A DNA stretch of 64,000 nucleotides from positions 32,573,517 to 32,637,516 of the forward strand of contig NC_088645.1 of the NCBI RefSeq assembly GCF_964019385.1. The letters are read 5' to 3'. Below the pieces are notes generated by a model. That model saw only the letters and a list, made by a program, of their open reading frames with translations. It did not search any database and was not told the origin of the DNA. Origin of the DNA: Sycon ciliatum. Lineage: Eukaryota > Porifera > Calcarea > Leucosolenida > Sycettidae. Shown here piece by piece: positions 35,155 through 46,812 of the stretch. The position numbers and the translations under genes are program-made. The stretch's first letter is position 1. Each line of letters starts with the position of its first letter.

Positions 35155-38100
35155 TTCTCTATCTCTCTTTATCTCTCTCTCTGTCTCTCTCTCTCTCTTT
35201 CTCTCTCACTCTCCCTAACTCTCTAACTCTCTCTCTCTCTCTCCCTCTCTCTCTGTCCGTCTGACTGTCTGTATGTCTGTCTGTCTCCCTCAATCCCTCT
35301 CTATAATAATTATTATAATCTCTGTCTCTTTCTTTCTCTCACTCTTTCTCTCTCTTTTTTATCTGTCTGTCTCTATTGCTCCATGTCAGGGCGATAGGAA
35401 AAAGAAAGGCTAGTTTTATTCTAATCCTACCAACCTGCAACTGAAATTCTTTGTTCTCCTCCTTCTCCTCGATGTACATGTAGTGCAGGTGAATCCTTTG
35501 CATGCACATTTCCTCCGGGTTCCAGGCTCTTGTTCCGATGGTTATCCTGCAGCGACTTGTGCCCGGCGCGACTGTGCTTTGGCCCGAAATATTGAAGTCG
35601 AGAGACCACGGGGAGGCCATGACCTTCGGCAACGGCTCACGATCAAACTGATTTCCCACATGGCAGCCTAACATTACGCGCGCCACTTCCCGCCCCTGAG
35701 CAGCCGATGCCTTCGTCCATATGCTCAGAAGCAGTTCTTGCTCGCCGTCTTGTTTGCCTTCACCAAGCTGGATTCCAGCCTTGTCAAATGTAACTGTAGA
35801 CCTCAGGGACACGGTATGGATTTTAGTTTTCTCGTCCTTGCAAACGATACACACCAACCTTCCTGTATGGAACATTGTGGAGAAAAGCAAAAAAGCAAAA
35901 AAAGAAAACCAGGCTTGGAGGAAATGAATGTGAAGAGCGGAGGAAACAATAATGCACGTGCTATTACAGGCTCAGCTTCACTTCACACATCCAACTTGCT
36001 TGTAATTGGAATCTCCTGTCTCAGATAAATTTGTCTCCGACCCTTAAAAATCCTATTATTGTCGCGTTGCAAGAATGTTCAGCCTTCAAATACAGCCTTT
36101 GTGGTATGATTTCACCTCAGACAATATCTTGTACATTGGCAGTACACAAGGGTGCAGCCATCTGTAACCGAGGTGTGTATGTACCATAGGACAGATCGTC
36201 TGAGTTTCAGGCCACTCTGGAAGTTTAGATGTGCTCGTTCGTTCTTGAGGAAAGGGGGGGGGAGAGAGGGGGGATGGTGATCCTGAAGAGCTCTATCCAA
36301 AACCTTCTAGTGGTCGCCGTGGAAGTCAGCATGCTCTAAGAACTCACACAATATTCACAAATGATCACCGTGAAAGTCAGCATGCACCAATAACCCACAT
36401 ACAGATTTTACAAGTGGTAATACTGGCGCACGTCGTGTAAGCCCCAGTACCTTTTGAAAGTTCTTTCAACGCGTTGTACACAGGCTGGAGGGTGTTGGAC
36501 TGCTGAGAAGAAGGGACAGATAGTGCCAGGCGGTTGCTGTCGTCAATTAGAAGAATCGATGTGACTCTTCCCTTTTCGGTTACCTTTAGAGACTGGATCT
36601 CACTTGCGACATCATTGATACTCTGCACGCTGTAGATGCCCTCTATTGGCTCTTTCCATTCTACAGGAATACCATGATGCTTTGCGATGTACTCAGTGAC
36701 GATCCTGATGTTCTCCAATGCCTGGAACAGAGTATATAATGAAGAGTATATCAGATAATGTAATGCTGCTTACAATCACACAAAACATAAAATCCATTCT
36801 TCTGAACTACGGGGTTGCACAGATTCAAATAATAAATAAACAATGATACCAAGATGTTACTGACACTCACACGGGCTCTAGATCGTTTTGTGTACCAGGT
36901 TACTGAAGCACAGTAAAACCTGGTTTAAGCGACCACCCCACGGTGCAAGCAAAAGCTGTCCTTAAAGCCAGGGGTCTTTAGAACCAGGTCCCACAGTGTC
37001 TGTGTAGAACTGTCGGTGCATGGAAAAACGGTCGTTACGAGCAGGTGGTAGCTGAACCCAGAGGTCGCTTACAGCAGGTTGTACTATAAAACTGTCCATG
37101 CACTTATCCCATTGGGGGAATGTGTCACAATACCCCATATCAGATCCTAGCCTATGTGCTGGTCTCATCCAGTGCATGTGTATGGAAGTAATGATATGGC
37201 AGTCGATGACAACCGCATGAACTCCCACCTGCGTTCAGATAGGTAATGCAAATGCACTTTTCATTCTGACAATCGCAAGATTTCCAACCGGTTCAGTATA
37301 GATCTGAGTGATCACGAAATACACCCAAGCAAGAATTCATTCAACCGGTTATCAACGGAAAATAACAACGCAGAGCCGTGGATTTGCGAGTTGCCTAGAA
37401 TACACCCAACTCTGGTGTGAGGCTTTGGTAAGAGGAGGGTTGGAATTGAGGCTCAGATCTGGGGTACGTCCGTGACTTACCTTCTTTCCACTGTCTCCCT
37501 GCATGGATGAGCAGAAAATAACCGGTAGGCACAACTCCTTTTCGAACCCTTCCATATCCAACCTATGTGGAACAAAAACGGTCAAAATAATTAATTCGCT
37601 ACTCTATTGTTCAATGCTCCAATATTTATACATGAAGATAAGCGCAGTGCGGACACATATGTGCGGTTATACAATGTTAAGTTACTGCGAGGGTAAATCA
37701 CAGAGTGCTTCCACAACAAACATCGTGTGTTTGTGCGGCTTTTTAAGCAAACTCTGCCATGCTTTTTTGCAACCTAACACTTCCCCTTTGTAGATATACT
37801 TCTCTAAGGTTTGTCACCCTCAACTACCAGCCATTCTCAGAGAAAACAATCAAAACTGAGTGCAAACTAGACGTGTTCTGTACATACATTGTAAACAATT
37901 TTAGGAAACTTCACCTTCTCAACTCCAAAAAGGTCTCTTCACTGCGATTAAAATTAAAATTGAGATTCACATTACACCAAATTTTCCGGTTTGGCCCATC
38001 ATAAGGGTACATTGTAAACGGTGAATTGTGATAGAACAGTGACAGGAGGTACATATTTTGTCAACTAAGGTGTACATGTATGTGTGGGCATAGTCGTACA

Positions 38101-38651
38101 ACAATGTGTATGGCTGGAGTATCTGGTACGTGGAGTTAGGACAAAATAGTGGGAGATAGACCTGGAGTTTGAGTATGTTCCGGCACAATGTGTGCGAGGT
38201 GTTATCCCAAGTATAGTGATTTAAAACGTTCAACCTCTACTCGTGTTCCTCGAGTATATGGGGGGGGGGGCGCGGGGGTTAAATCTACGACAATTGTTTC
38301 AGAAGTAGATGTATATTTGGGGGACAGCAAAATTGAATATTATCATCAGTGAATCATGTTTTAGTTTAGTGAGACCAATCTGAGCCCATACAGTGTGAAA
38401 TACTAGTCCTACTTTTCGGAATAGGTGCAACTACCGGCATGGCGTAATGAATTATTCATTCGCGGAGAAAACATAATTGATTTTGTGTTTGTCAATAAGA
38501 ACAGAGTACGAAGGTAAGGAAATGCTTCTAGATTCTGAACAGCAACGTGTAACTTGCCTTGCGTGGAGATTCGCCTTTGCAATCAGCAGTGTTTCGTATC
38601 CACAGAGCGGGTTGTTCTTATCGTCCGACTTGCTGCGTAGAGCCACGATCA
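30270..38651 (-). CDS. Gene C: multi-exon protein of unknown function (5' end not found)
   Basis: Well-supported exons in coding order: 38558-38651 (GC-AG intron after it), 37481-37562, 36451-36721, 35435-35862, 34308-34548, 33332-33534. Phases join in one frame (2, 0, 1, 0, 1, 0) for ~439 residues. Recognisable stretches are VIVALRSKSDD, LPVIFCSSMQGDSGKK, VTSILLIDDSN and DFDHVVFCLCFDIGFM; none identifies a family for me. Downstream exons are tentative: an 18-nt microexon at 32768-32785, a 26-nt exon at 30796-30821, and a terminal exon 30270-30504 (or ending at 30376 in another frame). In that other frame the last exon encodes GLVVLGIIVGAFGLVVF, a convincing membrane segment, but the 26-nt exon then has a stop in this block. 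The acceptor of the first listed exon implies more coding sequence beyond 38651. Confidence 0.65.
31130..32084 (+). pseudogene. LINE reverse transcriptase fragment (block 1)
   Basis: The sequence starts in the RT palm (a decayed QGSILG box), continues with LEAYVDDTTLYS (the YxDD catalytic box) and YKAFVRPLMEHA, and then QRRALRIIVPGA in shifted frames, ending in a typical LINE C-terminus near 32084. Several frameshifts make it dead. Block 2 has the same fragment (57385-58122), so it predates the duplication. It lies in a gene C intron, antisense to gene C. Confidence 0.85.
32291..32445. repeat. Near-perfect long hairpin (block 1 only)
   Basis: Arms 32299-32356 and 32380-32437 are exact reverse complements (58 bp). 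With one mismatch they extend to ~66 bp. The 23-nt loop itself folds (TCAGG...CCTGA). It is part of a segment (about 31880-32670) with no counterpart in block 2. Confidence 0.9.
33752..34105. mobile_element. Fold-back element FB1, single copy
   Basis: The left end GTTTGCTCCCCACACTGG is mirrored by GTTGTGGAGAGCAAATACC at the right. The interior carries CAATACACAGGGTTTCGG and the paired GCCTTCGACTCGCCAAACC / GTTTGCCGAGTCGAAAG arms. It lies just outside block 1, in a gene C intron. Confidence 0.75.
35010..35360. repeat. CT-rich microsatellite (gene C intron)
   Basis: About 350 bp of (CT)n with interspersed TCTG, CACA and TTTCT. Open frames through it are artefacts. Confidence 0.9.
36909..37087. 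mobile_element. MITE related to family M4 (gene C intron)
   Basis: CAGTAAAACCTGGTTTAAGC followed by GACC at the left is mirrored by GGTCGCTTACAGCAGGTTGT at the right, giving ~25-bp imperfect inverted ends on a ~180-bp element. Confidence 0.65.
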
Positions 38652-39127
38652 CTGGAACACGGAATGGCCGCTGCGCTAGATCGCGTTTGCTTCACAGAAT
38701 ATCACCGTAAAGAGTCATTCTTTGCGCCTTCAGCTGACCGGTGTTGGCCAAAACTGCACGTACCGCACTACCAGAAACTTTATGATCTTGAATGGGAATG
38801 TTAGTGTCGAAGTAAAGGAAAGCCTAATCTTCTCTTACGCGTAGAATAATGGAGACGTTCACCTTAGGATGTTGACAGTTTCACGGAAAACTGTGCTTCG
38901 TGCTTCGTGCTGCATTTCCTGCTTCGTGCTGCATGTACGCCAGCGCTGGACTGTAGCTCATACTCTCCGCTGTGCCAGTTTCTATCAAAATGCACCGTCC
39001 TGGTTAGCCGTATGCAGGTATGAAGTTGCATGCAGAACGTGGATGGTGGTGGCTGTTCATGTCAGTACGGCTCAGGGAGAAATCCACAGCGGCGGCCGGA
39101 TGATAGTGATTCAGGCATTGCGCGTTC
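38652..39127. other. No exon resolved
   Basis: The 5' part of gene C should lie upstream of 38651, here or further along, but I could not place a first exon. Confidence 0.4.
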
Positions 39128-39358
39128 CACTGCAACTGCTTTTTCCACTGTCAAACTCTACTACCTAGTTTGCTGTTTGACAGCACATGTCACTTGACGA
39201 GCCAGAACAGAGACTCCAGCCTACAGCACAACTCATAAAAATAGGGCTGCAACTGGTTTTTCTTACTGTCAAACCCGACTACCTAGTTTGCTGCTTGACA
39301 GCACGTGTCACTTGACGAGCCAGAACCGAAGCTCCAGCCTACACTACAGCACAACATA
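39128..39358. repeat. Two-copy tandem repeat, period ~116 bp
   Basis: CTACCTAGTTTGCTG followed by TTGACAGCAC and GTCACTTGACGAGCCAGAAC occurs twice in direct orientation. Confidence 0.85.
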
Positions 39359-39723
39359 ACAGGAGCCAGTACAATCGTCATGTACATGTACTAGTAAGCA
39401 CTAGTCTCTACACACCAGTGCCAGAAGGCAGCAGCTGAATACTGAGTATCGAATACACATACGTCGCCCCTGAGCCGTACTGACCTGAACAGCAAATACC
39501 TACCACGTTGTGCATACAACAGCATACCTACATCAGTAGATCAGTACAATGTACATACCGGGAGTCATTGTAGACTGTACCTACACGAGTGGGCTACGTG
39601 CACTTGAATCAATGACATGACCGGCTTCCGAGGGAAACGATAATGCAGGCTATTCAGTGTTCCAAAAAATCTCGGTTCGCGTGAGTCTCGGCTAGTAGGG
39701 ACCGGCGTATTCTGCTCGAAAAG

Positions 39724-39905
39724 ATGGCAGATTCAGCTCGAAAAGCAGTGAAATTGGCAGAACCATACAAACCTTATGGCGGGCAATTCCTCGAATTCTG
39801 CTCCCTTTCTTTATCTACATACCAAACATGCATGAAACTTACCAGAAAAAGTACCGAATTCTGCCAATGCCAATTTTTCTGCCGGCAGAAAATTCCCATT
39901 CACTG
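39724..39905. mobile_element. MITE family M1 (partial copy)
   Basis: About 175 bp match, in inverted orientation, the complete M1 element at 46203-46402 (for example GGCAGAACCATACAAACC and CGAATTCTGC). Here the outermost inverted ends are missing or diverged. Confidence 0.7.
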
Positions 39906-40091
39906 CATCCATGGAGCGTTAACCTACTGTCAAAATATAATGCTTATATACTTGCGCAACGCATTCTACAGTGAAATCTACATTGTGTAGAGGGCCCTTT
40001 GTCGAAGGACCGTGAATTGTATACTTTATACATGTAGCAGAGAGTTTTTCGTTTCTTCCCGAGGTGCAGAACGTACTGAATGTCATAGACA

Positions 40092-40095
<4 letters not shown>

Positions 40096-40189
<94 letters not shown>

Positions 40190-40210
40190 CATCTGTCTCT
40201 CTCTCTCTCA
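40096..40210. repeat. (CT)n microsatellite
   Basis: About 100 bp of nearly pure CT lie ~140 bp left of block 2. Confidence 0.95.
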
Positions 40211-40989
40211 CACACTCTTCGTAGCTCTTTCCGGCTTTAAAAATCGCTTCTATAAAATTCGGAACCATTGCCAGTTTGGCCTTGCGAGGTTAAGGTGGCA
40301 GTCTACCCATAAATTTCAACCCTTGTTTATCCACCCTGCAATCTTCATGTACATATACATGTGGAAGGATCAAATTATATGAATGAATTGAGAGATTTGT
40401 ATAGGGTCAATTAAGATTCACATCCACGTTCATTGCAACCTAGAAGAATACAGCATAAATTCAAATGGTTGACAATGACAATGGACACAGAAAACGGTAT
40501 AATTTAAAATGTTCTTGTATCTAGCAACTCTGAGGGATAAAAGAATGCTTTGGTGGACCAAAACCTGCAGTACAATTGAAAAACACAGTTCAGGGGACAG
40601 CTGCACGTTGAAAGAACGAGTGCCCTTCACTCAGCGTCATTTCCCCATTCACCCAGGCCATGATGCTGTCACGAACCGTCCTCGGAACTGTCCTGCGACT
40701 TTCCACCACTTCCCAGAATGGCCTGGTGCCTCTGGACGCACGGAGAGCTGCCAAATTAAACAGTCCTCTGTCAGTGAAGTACTTGACGATGACGTGAAGC
40801 TCCTGCTTCAGATCAGCTTCTTGTCCGGAGTACAGTTGGAGAATGAAGGTGCGAACTGTGATAGATTCCTCTCCCACTGTGTGGAGTCAAGGTGCAAATG
40901 AAGAAAAAGAAGATTCCAGCCGAAAATGCACCAAAGGTCCAAAACCATAGAGCGCTATGTACCAACAGTTAGTCTAGAGGCTACCCTGC

Positions 40990-41110
40990 TCCCTACCCGC
41001 CCCCCTCCTCCTCCTCCCCCCTCCTCCCCCCTCCTCCTCAACCTCCTCCTCCTCCCCCCTCCCTCCTCCCCCCCTCCTCCACCACCCTCTCGTCCTCTAC
41101 CAGCCCCGCT
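40990..41110. repeat. CCT-rich simple repeat (intron of gene A')
   Basis: Runs of CTCCTC and CCCCCT span about 110 bp. The homologous position in block 1 is a short G-run (~15993-16022). Confidence 0.85.
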
Positions 41111-44100
41111 CCTGCTCGGCATTACTCTCCCTCCTAGCACTGGAGACATTATATTCTGAATGATACTCAATCTGCGGACAGCATGCTGTTTCGTTCTTTT
41201 TGAACTCATCAGCGCAGCACAGAGGAAATGAGGCCGAACCTGATAGCAATGGAAATCAAAATTTCCAATCAGGCCCGAACGTACCTTGCCAGAGTGCTCA
41301 AACTGACAAGTCAGTGAGCTCTGCATAACGCAAACAGCAAAGGCACTACCCCACGCAAGAGTGCTCAACTGCTACAAGAGCAGGAGCGAAATACTCAATC
41401 TGCGGACAGCATGCTGTTTCGTTCTTTTTCTTCTTTTATTCTGAATGATAGAAAACCTGTACCTAAAACAAACAAAAAACTCTCACTGCCACTGGCACTC
41501 ATTTAGGTCACTACCAGTATGAACTGGAAGAGAGAACATTTGGGACAGGTTTTTGTGTAAATGGCTGTGGGGATGGGAAATGGGGGGGGGGGGACGACGG
41601 TAAAGATATCAAGCGGATGCCATTCAACTGTGCAGATTGGTCGGGTCAACGTGATTTTTTCCGCCGCGTTCCCGAAACGTAGAGCAGGCCATCTTTACTA
41701 GTACAATTACTAATAATTAGGCTTCCGTTCTCCCTGAAATTCATCGTGTTAGCTCACCTCGTACCTCATAATGGTGCCCCTCCCAGTTGAGGTACTGCCT
41801 AAGAATGAACGAGGCCTGATCAGAATTCACTTACCATTCTCATCATGTGGGCTTAGTCGGCGGCCTCTTGTTCCCTTCACTCTGCGTAGCCGCTCTTTCA
41901 CAGCTTCCTGGCAGAGCATGTAGATCTCATCCAGGATCGAAACCGCTGTCCATTCAGCACCTTGATTTCGAAGCAGCGGCGTGCAGCCTCCATGGCCAGT
42001 GACTGTATCACAAACATACAATAGACAACAGTGGCCAATCGTCACATTCAGACAACGTGGTTGGCCTGACGGAAAGTTCGGGTTTTTCATTTATTTCCTG
42101 TTTGATAGATGAAGATGTAGTTTTTTTGTTGATTTCTGTGTGGGCTCAGTATCTGGAGAGATGATATTCCGATGCGAAAACGTTTCTTCAACATTGCATC
42201 GGCCATACACTTGCACGGTCAAACTTTCGGAATGTATAGTGTACATGTTAAAGATGCATAACATGGCTTCTCGCCTTTGATGATAAGCCCATTGTGCAAT
42301 GACGTAGTTTGTACCACGAACACCCCACACAGCCACCTGGGCATGGTCGTCTGGGGTGTTGAACAGTTCATTTCCTGATCCCAGCGTACTCACATGCATT
42401 ACTCATACCTTCCATATTTGGCAATGTGCAATGGGCTTATTGAGGGTTTTCTTTCAATAGGTTAAATCTGGAAAATAACTGACCATCACGGTGAACGACA
42501 TCCGCAGGGCTGAGTTGCTCGGTCGTCTTCCAGTTTGGAACCACTGGCTCGCAGCAATCAATGAGAAAGACAGGATCTGTCGAATCACTGCTGCCATCGA
42601 TGAGACTCCGTGTAAGTTGCCTTAGATCTTGTTCACTGTGGCCGTTCGCTACAGCACGTGATGTGTGCGTGAGAATCCACACTCTCTTCGTTGAAAAGCC
42701 AGCATCACTAGCTTCTTGTGGGAGCACGTTTGCTAACAACAGAAACATACAATCAACAAATACACAAATACATATATCTATTCTGCAGTCATCATAGCAG
42801 TTAAAGTCAGGATTGTGCTCACAACATGAGCGATGAAGAAGTTGATCCTCCTCTTGTTGTCCTCTATTCCTTACTTATTCAACATTTAACGGGGTAGGAG
42901 TGAGAGTGATCATACAATGTGAAGTCGAACTCAAAGCAGGGGATTTTGTCGAGAAGGTTTCGGAAGTGTAAATTAAAGTGCTCAACCAATGCCCGAGGAC
43001 AGTTGTCCGTGCCTGGAGAGCACCATGTATGTGGTGCTCTTCAGGCACAATCTTCCCCAGCCTACTGAAGCTCAAATGATGAGGGGTGACATGAACACTG
43101 GAAATACATTACTTGAAAACCGATCTGCCTAGAGGGCATCCACATTCAATCACAATGTTATCGTTGAGATCTCAAGTTTTATGGATGCTACTCACGGTTG
43201 TACAGGGTTCGTAAGTATGAGCAGAACCTCAGGCACAGCTCCCTCATCTTCGGTTTCTGGCGTGGGTCTAATAGATCTTCGCCGCTGATCACAAAGGCCA
43301 CAACCTGACAGCCGTCCAGTACAGTGTCGTAGTTGATGGGTTTCTGCTGAGGGACATGGCTTCTGTGCTCTAGCGAAACCTCTTCACCATCCTGAATGCG
43401 CCGATGGAACATGTTCAGGAGGACGTTGTTTGCTGCGTATGGATCATGGAGCGCAACGGACGGTGTATCTATCACCTTCAGGTAGGAATTGATGCGATGA
43501 TGGGTCACGTGACGAGTTGTACATCCAGCTAGTGTGCTGCGTGACATGAAGCGATGTGTAATGGCCTTCTCCATCAGCTCCACGAGCGCTGTTTTGCCTG
43601 ACGAATCCAAGCCGAGAAGAAGTGCGTGCAGTGACTCCATGCCGGGACCGAAGTAATCCAACATCTCTCGACACAGCTCCTGCTCTGCACCGACCGTTAG
43701 CCGTTTCCTCACAGCTGATATTTTGCTTTTCAAATCCGTGTCGGCGGCCACCCTTCGCCGGTTTGGTCTTGTCAACTCGCTTTCTATTTGATCGTCTGTT
43801 TTGTCCAGCGTCTCTATCCGATGCTGCGGTTCTTGGATAGGAACTTTCGTCGTTCCAGTTTCCACATGTGCTGGAGTCAAGAGCAGATAACAAAAACAAA
43901 CAACATCCGGCTAGTTTAGTCACCAACTTCTTCACAATGAGCAACAGGCAGAAGGCAAAAAGGTACCACAGTGCCCAATTTTCGTCGTTAATATTCCATT
44001 GAAGCAGCAGAATGATTCACTGCATGCAGTATTGGGGGGGGGGGCAGATTTACATCTTTGATGATATCAAATAATTGTAGAAAAGAACAAGGACCAAGGA

Positions 44101-44210
44101 ACTCCAAGTTACGCTATAATGTCCACAAATACCACCAGTTACTAAACAAGCAGCTCATGCGATAACATTGCACGACACTTAACGACAGCACTGACGTTCT
44201 ACAACTACTC

Positions 44211-44569
44211 TAAAGTCGCGGATGAAAGCTGGATGTATAAGCACATAAGCCGCTTTCTGCATCAGGCTTTAACGCAAACAAGGCTTGTATGCAAACCATG
44301 CTTATATGCACCACTGATATTTTTTTGCCAGGCTTGTATGCACGTTTCTACGCGCGACAAGCGTAGATCTACCACTGACTACCGGTATGGCGGCAGTTTT
44401 ACTATGCACCGTACATAACGTATGCACTTTTGACCAACCCGATCCGCGCTTGCATAGAAGCCAGGCTTCTACGCGCGACAGGCTTATATGCATTTGACCC
44501 GTTTGATTTTCAGGTTTCTATCAGCGATGTGATCATATGCAAACCCGGCTTTTATCCGCGACTTTACGG
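44211..44569. mobile_element. TIR MITE of ~360 bp (block 2 only)
   Basis: AAAGTCGCGGATGAAAGC at the left and GGCTTTTATCCGCGACTTTA at the right are inverted repeats. Internal words such as GGCTTGTATGCA and CTACGCGCGACA recur. It lies in a ~550-bp stretch absent from block 1, in an intron of gene A'. Confidence 0.75.
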
Positions 44570-45003
44570 TAACTGGTTAATAGCTCTTTCATTTATTTGT
44601 TTAGCCAAGTATGAGCTGTTTTAATCATCTACTTGGGGCGGGGTATTATAGATACTTACGAGTCTGTCGTGACTTCGCCCAGTTCAGGTCGGAATCTGGT
44701 TGAAACTCTCTGATTGTATCGGCAGATCCTGGCCCAAGCCCTATAAGCAGGCACACCCAGAAGTAGAACGGGATACCAGTTGAAGAACAGCACAGATCAT
44801 GTCTCTACACTTCGAAAACGTGCACTATTTACATGTATCTGTATGGTCCAGCAGTACGAGAGAGCTTGGAAGCTCAGGGCCCTACGCTATGCTTTTTTGC
44901 CTACCTCATCGTACATGTTATTAAACTGATGGAAATGTTTTTTTTTCCGTTGATTCGCCACATCATTGTATTGCAAAAACGTTTCGATCAGTTTAAATAT
45001 GAG

Positions 45004-45906
45004 TTAGGGCCTGGTCAGACTGCGGCAAAATCGAAATAATCCTAGGATTATAAGGGCCTGGTCAGACTGCGGCAACTTTTGGTTGCCTGACGAAAAAAGA
45101 ATAGCGTCCAGAATTTGAATCGCGATCACACTACACATGTGGGGAGAATGAAAATTCAAACTTCATTTCGAGCGTCAAGTGGTAATCTCCACTAACGACG
45201 TCAAATTCCTTCACCTTGGGATCGCCAACACCTTCAGTGCAATCCTTGCAACCATCCTTATGAGTTTTGTTGTTGTCCGTGGCCAATTAGCTCCTCGATA
45301 TCGAGATGAAAAAATCAGTGATTATCAGCGTCAATGGCGTATCAGCGTCAAATCCTGTTTGGAGGGGAAAAGCGTGGCCCGTTCTTGCTTTTTTTTTGGA
45401 GCGTCAACTCTCGCTTTTGCCGCTCTGGCGGCAAGTTACTATGGAGATTCGGATTATAATCCTAGGATTATTTCGATTTTGCCGCAGTCTGACCAGGCCC
45501 TAAGCCGAATCTCCATAGTAACTTGGTGGCAGAGCGGCAAAAGCGAGAGTTGACGCTCCAAAAAAAAAGCAAGAACGGACCACGCTTTTCCGCTCCAAAC
45601 AGGATTTGACGCTGATACGCCATTGACGCTGATAATCACTGATTTTTTCATCTCGATATCGAGGAGCTAATTGGCCACGGACAACAAGAAAACTCATAAG
45701 GATGGTTGCAAGGATTGCACAGAAGGTGTTGGCGATCCCCAAGGTGAAGGAATTTTACGTTGTTCGTGGAGATTACCACTTGACGCTCGAAATGAAGTTT
45801 GAATTTTCACTCTCCCCACATGTGTAGTGTGATGGCGATTCAAATTCTGGACGCTGTTCCTTTTTCGTCAGGCAACCAAAATTTGCCGCAGTCTGACCAG
45901 GCCCTT
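45004..45906. mobile_element. Giant fold-back hairpin element, arms ~400 bp
   Basis: The arms at ~45053-45455 and ~45506-45906 are inverted copies of each other. Outer ends are GGGCCTGGTCAGACTGCGGC and its complement. The same end sequence followed by AAAATCGAAATAATCC also occurs at 45007-45050 and inverted at ~45456-45503 between the arms, so four copies of the terminus are present. The same small open frame (MKKSVIISVNGV) appears on both strands, a direct result of the fold-back. Confidence 0.9.
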
Positions 45907-46202
45907 AGGCAAAAGTATTTGTAGAATTTATTTCGGATTGTTATTTTTCTCTAATTTCATCCACTTTTGGTTTGCTCCTTCTTTTCTTTTTGATCTTCTT
46001 ATACTGTACATCAACACATTTTGGCCGATGAGAAACTTTGGCCGATCTCGAAACGAAACTTTTCGCCGTCATTAAACTTTGGCCAATTGGAGTTTTCCAA
46101 AAAAAATCGATCGGTATTTTTTGCTCTCACATGCATCGCACAGTTTCCATGTGCGCAGCTGCAGTAGCATGACGCGAATCAGCACGATTAAGCCTCCTAT
46201 TA

Positions 46203-46402
46203 GGCCTTGGCGGATAATGCCGGCAGAAAAATTGGCAGAATTCGGTACTTTTTCTGGTAAGTTTCATGCATGTTTGGTATGAGGATAAAGAAATGGAGCA
46301 GAATTCGAGGAATTGCCCGCCATAAGGTTTGTATGGTTCTGCCAATTTCGGTGCAAAAAAAGCAGAATCTGCCACCTTTTCGAGCATTATCCGCCAAGGC
46401 CT
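46203..46402. mobile_element. MITE family M1, complete, ~200 bp with TA flanks
   Basis: GGCCTTGGCGGATAATGC and GCATTATCCGCCAAGGCC are perfect 18-bp inverted ends flanked by TA on both sides, as expected of Tc1/mariner-type MITEs. A partial relative lies at 39724-39905. Confidence 0.85.
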
Positions 46403-46429
46403 ACTTCCTATGCTCATTTCTTGCATTTG

Positions 46430-46812
46430 TATCGTCCGACGTTTCCTGGGACCGGCGCTGACTCTGTCAATCACGGGCGATCTGGAGTCGACGAGATGTC
46501 TGTCCTGACGTTTCCTGTGACCGGCGCTGACTCTGCCGATCACGGGCGTTCTGGACTCGACGGGATGTCTGTCCTGACGTTTTCTGTGACCGGCGCTGAC
46601 TCTGCCGATCACGGGCGATCTGGAGTCGACGAGATGTCTGTCCTGACGTTTCCTGTGACCGGCGCTGACTCTGCCGATCACGGGCGATCTGGACTCGACG
46701 GGATGTCTGTCCTGACGTTTCCTGTCACCGGCGCTGACTCTGCCAATCACGGGCGTTCTGGAGTCGACGGGATCTCTCTTCCGACGTTTCCTGTGACCGG
46801 CACTGAATCGCC
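46430..46812. repeat. 69-bp minisatellite, about 5-6 units
   Basis: TGTCCTGACGTTTCCTGTGA or a close variant recurs every 69 bp (46502, 46571, 46640, 46709). As 69 is divisible by three, frames open in one unit stay open throughout, giving long frames on both strands (plus 46313-47197, minus 46127-46882). Neither has independent support as protein. Confidence 0.9.

Noticed and set aside
34962..35264. ~100-codon Leu/Ser frame
   Set aside because: It is translation of a CT microsatellite.
39919..40268. Glu/Arg repeat frames
   Set aside because: They are translation of the (CT)n/(GA)n tract.
42721..42736. Loss of the gene A' exon 4 acceptor
   Set aside because: Two AG positions seen in gene A are mutated in A', but a better upstream acceptor (GTTGTTAG) is shared by both copies and keeps phase, so this is not a lesion.
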